In this document: positions 13,961-17,975 of the stretch, piece by piece
How positions within the stretch are numbered: position 1 is the stretch's first letter
Layout of the letters: every line of letters begins with the position of its first letter
Origin: Deltaproteobacteria bacterium
Lineage (GTDB): Bacteria; Myxococcota_A; Polyangia; Haliangiales; Haliangiaceae
Length of the DNA stretch: 17,975 nt
NCBI GenBank assembly: GCA_013813945.1
Contig: JACCQV010000854.1
Coordinates: 1 to 17,975, forward strand
Reading direction: 5' to 3'
Notes under the pieces: generated by a model
The model's database searches: none
What the model was told of the DNA's origin: nothing
What the model saw: only the letters and a program-made list of their open reading frames with translations
Position numbers and translations under genes: made by a program

Positions 13961-16291
13961 GTGAAGGACGTCGCGATCTTTCCGGTTCGGCATCACTCGC
14001 CCCGCGCGAGCGCTGCCCTCGCGCGCTATCTCGATCGCGTGCAGCCGGAGCTCGTGCTCGTCGAGGGACCTCGCGATGCGACCCGGCTGATCCCGTACCT
14101 GTTCGATCCGGACACGATGCCGCCGGTGGCGATCCTCGGCTACCGCACCGAGGGCTCGCCGCAGAGCGTGCTGTATCCGTTCGCGACCTACTCGCCCGAG
14201 TATGTCGCGCTCAAGTGGGCGGTCGACCATGGCGTCCGTGCGGAGCTGATCGATATCACCACGGGCGAGACGCTCGCCGCCGATCGCGAGGCGATGACGG
14301 ACGACCTCGACGAAGAAGACGACGCGGAGCCGGGCGTCGCCGCAGAGAAAGATCTCCCGCCCTCGGAGGACGATGCGTGCGGACCGACCGAGGCGGAGAT
14401 CGCAAAGACCCACGGCTTCCGGTCGTTCGAGGAGCTGTGGGAGGCCTGGTTCGAGGCTCCCGATCATGCGCCGGATGACTTCGTGAAGGCGCTGCTCGCG
14501 TGGGGCGAGGTGGTCCGCGGCCGCGACCGGATCGAATACCACCGTGCCCGCGATGCGCGGATGGTCCGCCACATCCGCGATGCGATCGCGTCAGGCATCG
14601 CGGCGGCGAAGATCGCGGTCGTGGTCGGTGCCGCCCACGCAGCTGCGTTCGTGATGGACGACGTCGACCCTGCACTCGAGGCGAAGTTCACCGCCTCGGT
14701 ACCGACCGAGATCACGCTCATTCCCTACAGCTTCACGCGACTCGCCGCTCAGCTCGGCTATGGCGCAGGCAACCGCGCACCGCGCTACTACCAGAAAGCC
14801 CACGACGCCGGCTGCGACTACACGCGGGCGACGCTCGAGGTGTTGATCGAGTTCACCGAGCACCTGCGCGTCCGCGGGTTCGCGGCATCGCTCGCCGATA
14901 CGATCGAGGCGTACCGGCTGGCGGTCACGCTCGCGTCGATCCGCGACAAGCATGCGCCCGGGCTCGACGAGATTCGCGAGGCGACCATCGCGACGATGTG
15001 CAGGGGCGATGCCAGTCACGTCGACTCGTTCCTCTGGCCGTCGGTGATCGGCAAGACGGTCGGCAAGGTCGGCGCCCGGATCGGAAAGAACTCGCTGCAG
15101 ACCGAGTTCTGGCGCGAGGTCGAGGCAAAGGGCCTGCCGCGCTCCGACGACCCCGAGGACTTCACGCTCAAGCTCGGTGATCTGGTGCAGGCGCAGACCA
15201 GTGTGTTCTTGCATCGCCTCCGCATCGGCGAGATCTCGTATGCGAGCTACGGCGGTTCGCAGGCGATCATGCAGCGTGGAGCGCCGGTCACGGACGAGGT
15301 CGGCGGAGTCGCCGCACTGTCGCGGGTACGCGAGCACTGGACCGCGCAGTGGACGCCGTCGACCGATGTCGCACTCGTCGAGCGCATCATCTATGGAGAC
15401 ACGCTGCTCCAGGTCGCGGAGCGCCGGCTCGGTGAAGCGCTCACCCTGGCGACCGGTGCTGCATCGGCGGCAAACGTGCTGATGGAAGCCGTGGTCGCCG
15501 CCGCTCCGCAGGTGTTGCCCGAGGCGCTCGCCGCGACCGAACGACTCGCGGCGATCGACGAGGACGTGCTGTCACTCGCCCGTGCGACTCGTGCGCTGTC
15601 GGGCCTGGTCAGCTTCGGCACGTCACGCGATTCGATCAGTGGTGCCGAGAGCGTGATCGGAGACCTCGCCGACAAGACGTTCACGCGCGCCGTGCTGCGG
15701 ATCGAAGGCGCATCGCTGGGTGATGACGAGGCCGTGATGCCCGCGCGCAACGCGATCCGGATCCTCCACGAGATTGCGGTCAGCCAGGCGCGGTTCGACA
15801 CCAGCCTGTGGTTCACCACCGCGAGCGAGCTGGTCGCCAGCGAGCGAATCCATCCCGCATGCGCGGGCATGCTCGCGGGCCTGCTGTATCTCGCCGAGCG
15901 GCTCGACGAGGCCGCGGTCACCGCCATCGTCTCGTTCCGGCTCTCCAACACGATCGATCCGGGAGCCGCCGCCGGGTTCCTCGAGGGCTTCCTGTCGGTC
16001 AACGCGCTCGTGCTGGTCAAGAACCGCGCGATCGTCGCGGCGCTCGACGGGTTCTTGCAGTCGGTCGAGGCCGAGCGGTTTCGCGACGTGTTGCCGGTCC
16101 TGCGCCGCGCGTTCTCCGCCCTCGGCGCGACCGAGCGCCGCTACCTGCTCGAGAACTTGCTCGCGAGCCGCAAGATCGGAGAGCACGCGCGGGAAGCGAA
16201 GCAGGTGCTCGCGAGCAAGGATGTCGACAAGCTCAAGGCCATGAGCGAGGACATCGCCAAGGCGATGGACGATCTGGACGACCTGCTATGA
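13961..16291 (+). CDS. DUF5682 family protein (YehM-like)
   Basis: The product is 776 residues, close to the size of E. coli YehM. The GTG start at 13961 follows GAGG at 13952-13955. The N-terminus IFPVRHHSPRASAAL (6-20) then PELVLVEGPRDA (29-40) is the family signature. An acidic insert (about 112-140) is followed by RARDARMVRHIRDAI (195-209) and AVVVGAAHAAAF (218-229). The early Glu35, the Arg197/Arg200-Met helix and Gly222-x-x-His225 follow the order of motifs in TIKI/TraB/ChaN-like domains, so the first 230 residues may have that fold. The rest is mostly helical. There is no signal peptide or membrane helix, so it is cytoplasmic. It overlaps the vWA gene by four bases (ATGA), which suggests coupled translation and a shared complex. 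The activity is not established. Confidence 0.88.
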   Translation: MKDVAIFPVRHHSPRASAALARYLDRVQPELVLVEGPRDATRLIPYLFDPDTMPPVAILGYRTEGSPQSVLYPFATYSPEYVALKWAVDHGVRAELIDITTGETLAADREAMTDDLDEEDDAEPGVAAEKDLPPSEDDACGPTEAEIAKTHGFRSFEELWEAWFEAPDHAPDDFVKALLAWGEVVRGRDRIEYHRARDARMVRHIRDAIASGIAAAKIAVVVGAAHAAAFVMDDVDPALEAKFTASVPTEITLIPYSFTRLAAQLGYGAGNRAPRYYQKAHDAGCDYTRATLEVLIEFTEHLRVRGFAASLADTIEAYRLAVTLASIRDKHAPGLDEIREATIATMCRGDASHVDSFLWPSVIGKTVGKVGARIGKNSLQTEFWREVEAKGLPRSDDPEDFTLKLGDLVQAQTSVFLHRLRIGEISYASYGGSQAIMQRGAPVTDEVGGVAALSRVREHWTAQWTPSTDVALVERIIYGDTLLQVAERRLGEALTLATGAASAANVLMEAVVAAAPQVLPEALAATERLAAIDEDVLSLARATRALSGLVSFGTSRDSISGAESVIGDLADKTFTRAVLRIEGASLGDDEAVMPARNAIRILHEIAVSQARFDTSLWFTTASELVASERIHPACAGMLAGLLYLAERLDEAAVTAIVSFRLSNTIDPGAAAGFLEGFLSVNALVLVKNRAIVAALDGFLQSVEAERFRDVLPVLRRAFSALGATERRYLLENLLASRKIGEHAREAKQVLASKDVDKLKAMSEDIAKAMDDLDDLL

Positions 16292-17535
16292 GCAAGAAGC
16301 AGCCTCCGCCACCGGCGACACCGGCGACACCCGCAACTCCGATGGCCGCAGCGGATGCGACGGCGCTGATCCGCTGGCGCCTCGCGCTCGGTCCCGAGGC
16401 CGAGAAGACGGCCCCGGAATTCAACTTGCGGAACCTGGTGAAGTCCGGCGCCGGTGTCGACGGCGTCGATGACGGACGGCTCGGAGACTTCGACGAGGCC
16501 CTGGGCTTTCCGTACGATCAGACGCAGCGCAAGGGCGGCACGCAGGGCTCACGTCCCTATCTCCCGAAGTGGCTCGGCCTTGTGCGCGAGTTCTTCTCCA
16601 AGGACGTGGTCGCGCTGGTCCAGAAGGACGCGATCGAGCGCAAGAACCTGACGGAGCTGCTGTTCGAGCCCGAGACGCTGCCGCTGCTCGAGAAGAACGT
16701 CGAGCTGGTCGCCACGCTGATGAGCGCCCGTGGTCTCGTTCCGGATCGCGCGAAGGACGCAGCGCGACAGATCGTCAAGGAGGTCGTCGACGAGCTTCGC
16801 AAGCAGCTCGAGAGCGAGGTCCGCACCGCGTTGCTCGGAGCGGTCCGGCGCAACCAGAACAGCCCGCTCAAGCTCGCCCGCAACATCGACTGGAAGAAGA
16901 CGATCGACAAGAACCTGCGCGGCTGGGATATCGCCCGGCGGCGGTTGGTCCCCGAGAAGATCTACTTCTGGGCGAACCAGCGGCGGCGCCACGACTGGGA
17001 AGTCGTGATCGCGGTCGACCAGTCGGGCTCGATGGCGGAGAGCGTGGTCTACAGCTCGGTGATGGCAGCGATCTTCGCGTCGATCGATGTGTTGCGGACG
17101 CGGTTGTTGTTCTTCGATACCGAGATCGTCGATGTCACGCCGCTGCTGGTCGATCCGGTCGAGGTGCTGTTCGCATCCCAGCTCGGTGGCGGCACTGACA
17201 TCCATCGGGCGGTGGCGTACGCGCAGGAGCACTTCATCGAGAATCCGGAGAAGACGATCTTCCTCCTGATCACGGATCTCTACGAAGGCGGCGACCAGAG
17301 CGGTCTCGTCGCGCGCGTGCGTGCCCTCTCGGAGTCCAAGGTCAAGGTGCTCGTGTTGCTCGCGCTGTCGGACGGCGGCACGCCGAGCTTCGATCACGAG
17401 CTCGCCGCGCGGCTAACCGCGGTCGGTGCGATCTGCTTCGGGTGCACGCCGAAGCTTCTGGTCCGGGTCATGGAGCGGATCATGAAGAATCAGGACCCGG
17501 CCTCCGTGATCGCCGAAACCAAGAGCTCGCAATGA
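16288..17535 (+). CDS. vWA-domain protein, YehP type
   Basis: The product is 415 residues. The ATG overlaps the DUF5682 stop by four bases. A low-complexity leader (PPPPATPATPATP) precedes a helical region (about 25-225) specific to this family. The C-terminal von Willebrand A domain begins near 236 and has a complete metal-ion-dependent adhesion site: DQSGS (D244, S246, S248), T303 in GGGTD, and D330 in LITDLYEGG. It should therefore bind a divalent metal and a partner acidic side chain. There is no export signal, so it acts in the cytoplasm. In MoxR/vWA systems the vWA protein is the adaptor that links the ATPase ring to its target. The downstream SWIM gene also overlaps by four bases. Confidence 0.93.
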   Translation: MSKKQPPPPATPATPATPMAAADATALIRWRLALGPEAEKTAPEFNLRNLVKSGAGVDGVDDGRLGDFDEALGFPYDQTQRKGGTQGSRPYLPKWLGLVREFFSKDVVALVQKDAIERKNLTELLFEPETLPLLEKNVELVATLMSARGLVPDRAKDAARQIVKEVVDELRKQLESEVRTALLGAVRRNQNSPLKLARNIDWKKTIDKNLRGWDIARRRLVPEKIYFWANQRRRHDWEVVIAVDQSGSMAESVVYSSVMAAIFASIDVLRTRLLFFDTEIVDVTPLLVDPVEVLFASQLGGGTDIHRAVAYAQEHFIENPEKTIFLLITDLYEGGDQSGLVARVRALSESKVKVLVLLALSDGGTPSFDHELAARLTAVGAICFGCTPKLLVRVMERIMKNQDPASVIAETKSSQ

Positions 17536-17975
17536 CTGATGCTCCGAAGCTGACCGTTCCCGAGTTGCGTTCGATCGTCGTCGATTCGACCGAGCTCGCG
17601 AAGGGCGCGAAGCTGTTCGACGAGGGTGATCTCTCGAACCTCGCGCGCCACCAGCACAAGCTGTTCGCCGATGCTGCGGGCAGCGCGATCTACAAGGTCC
17701 AGCTCATCCACGAGGACAAGGGCTGGCGCGGGCGCTGCTCGTGCATGGCTGCGCGCAGCCGGCCGTTCTGCAAGCACGCGGCGGGCCTGCTCGTGGCGTG
17801 GCAGCGCAACCCCGACGCATTCGCGGTCTCCGATGCTCCGCCACCAGGCACCGGAGATGCCAAGAAGAAGAAGGTCAAGAGCAGCAAGGTCGATGCCGCG
17901 TCGCTGATGGCACGTGGCGTCGAGCAGGTCGCCACGCTGGTCCGCGAGCTCGCGGTCGCCGGTGCCGCATCGCTC
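17532..17975 (+). CDS. SWIM zinc-finger protein, YehQ type (truncated by window end)
   Basis: An open frame starts at ATG 17532, overlapping the vWA stop by four bases, and runs off the right edge after 148 codons. The N-terminal part (about 10-62) contains ELAKGAKLFDEGDLSNL and AIYKVQLIHEDKGWRGRC, the strand pattern that precedes SWIM fingers. The finger itself is CSCMAARSRPFCKH, with zinc ligands Cys69, Cys71, Cys80 and His82 (CxC-x8-CxH). A lysine-rich linker (111-119) and the start of an alpha-helical region follow. SWIM fingers bind nucleic acid or protein. YehQ-like proteins are several hundred residues long, so most of this protein lies outside the window. It is the fourth gene of the MoxR-DUF5682-vWA operon. 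Confidence 0.9.
   Translation, partial: MTDAPKLTVPELRSIVVDSTELAKGAKLFDEGDLSNLARHQHKLFADAAGSAIYKVQLIHEDKGWRGRCSCMAARSRPFCKHAAGLLVAWQRNPDAFAVSDAPPPGTGDAKKKKVKSSKVDAASLMARGVEQVATLVRELAVAGAASL

Noticed and set aside
13043..14572. Long open frame (509 codons) on the - strand across the MoxR and DUF5682 genes
   Set aside because: It is an antisense shadow caused by G+C-rich third positions. Its product is an Arg/Asp/His-rich low-complexity sequence, and both + strand genes have clear catalytic motifs.
16303..16340. Repeated CCGGCGACA units at the start of the vWA gene
   Set aside because: They encode a Pro/Ala/Thr linker of the kind common in this genome. There is no sign of a recombination site.

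Overview
The window reads as an ordinary chromosomal stretch from a G+C-rich (roughly two-thirds G+C by eye), gene-dense member of the Myxococcota, most likely a Haliangium/Kofleriaceae/Polyangiales-type bacterium. The reasons are inference from content: several lipoproteins with LxAC-type lipoboxes, a large eukaryote-like Ser/Thr kinase fused to WD40 propellers, a DUF1549/DUF1501 pair, and a strong G/C bias in third codon positions. I see no tRNA, rRNA, CRISPR array, insertion sequence or phage gene.

Layout. The left edge carries the last 42 codons of a + strand gene, which meets a - strand beta-propeller-like lipoprotein (128-949) tail to tail. That lipoprotein diverges from a 1134-residue transmembrane Ser/Thr kinase with C-terminal WD40 repeats (1045-4449). 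Three small - strand genes follow: a PDZ-only protein and a DUF2383 ferritin-like protein that are probably co-transcribed, then a cysteine-rich small lipoprotein. An unrecognised + strand gene (5800-6369) starts 22 bases from the PDZ gene and overlaps, tail to tail, a - strand REC-GGDEF-EAL regulator of cyclic di-GMP (6350-8170). Upstream of that regulator, in what looks like a 700-base gap, lies the decayed remnant of a GH114 glycoside hydrolase gene (8296-8660, - strand).

From 8875 to the right edge everything is on the + strand. First comes a three-gene export cluster: DUF1549-like lipoprotein, Tat-exported DUF1501 protein, and a lipoprotein with a C-x5-CH motif. It has tight spacing and one short overlap. 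Then comes a four-gene operon: MoxR-family AAA+ ATPase, DUF5682 protein, von Willebrand A (vWA) protein with an intact MIDAS, and a SWIM zinc-finger protein cut off by the window end. Gene order and lengths match the poorly understood yehL-yehM-yehP-yehQ locus of Escherichia coli. The last three genes are joined by ATGA stop/start overlaps, so their products are probably made in fixed ratio and work together, plausibly as a MoxR/vWA-type remodelling machine. This operon is the most interesting system here: widespread in bacteria but without an established function. The DUF5682 member carries motifs that resemble the TIKI/TraB/ChaN-like fold, which gives a testable idea about what it does.
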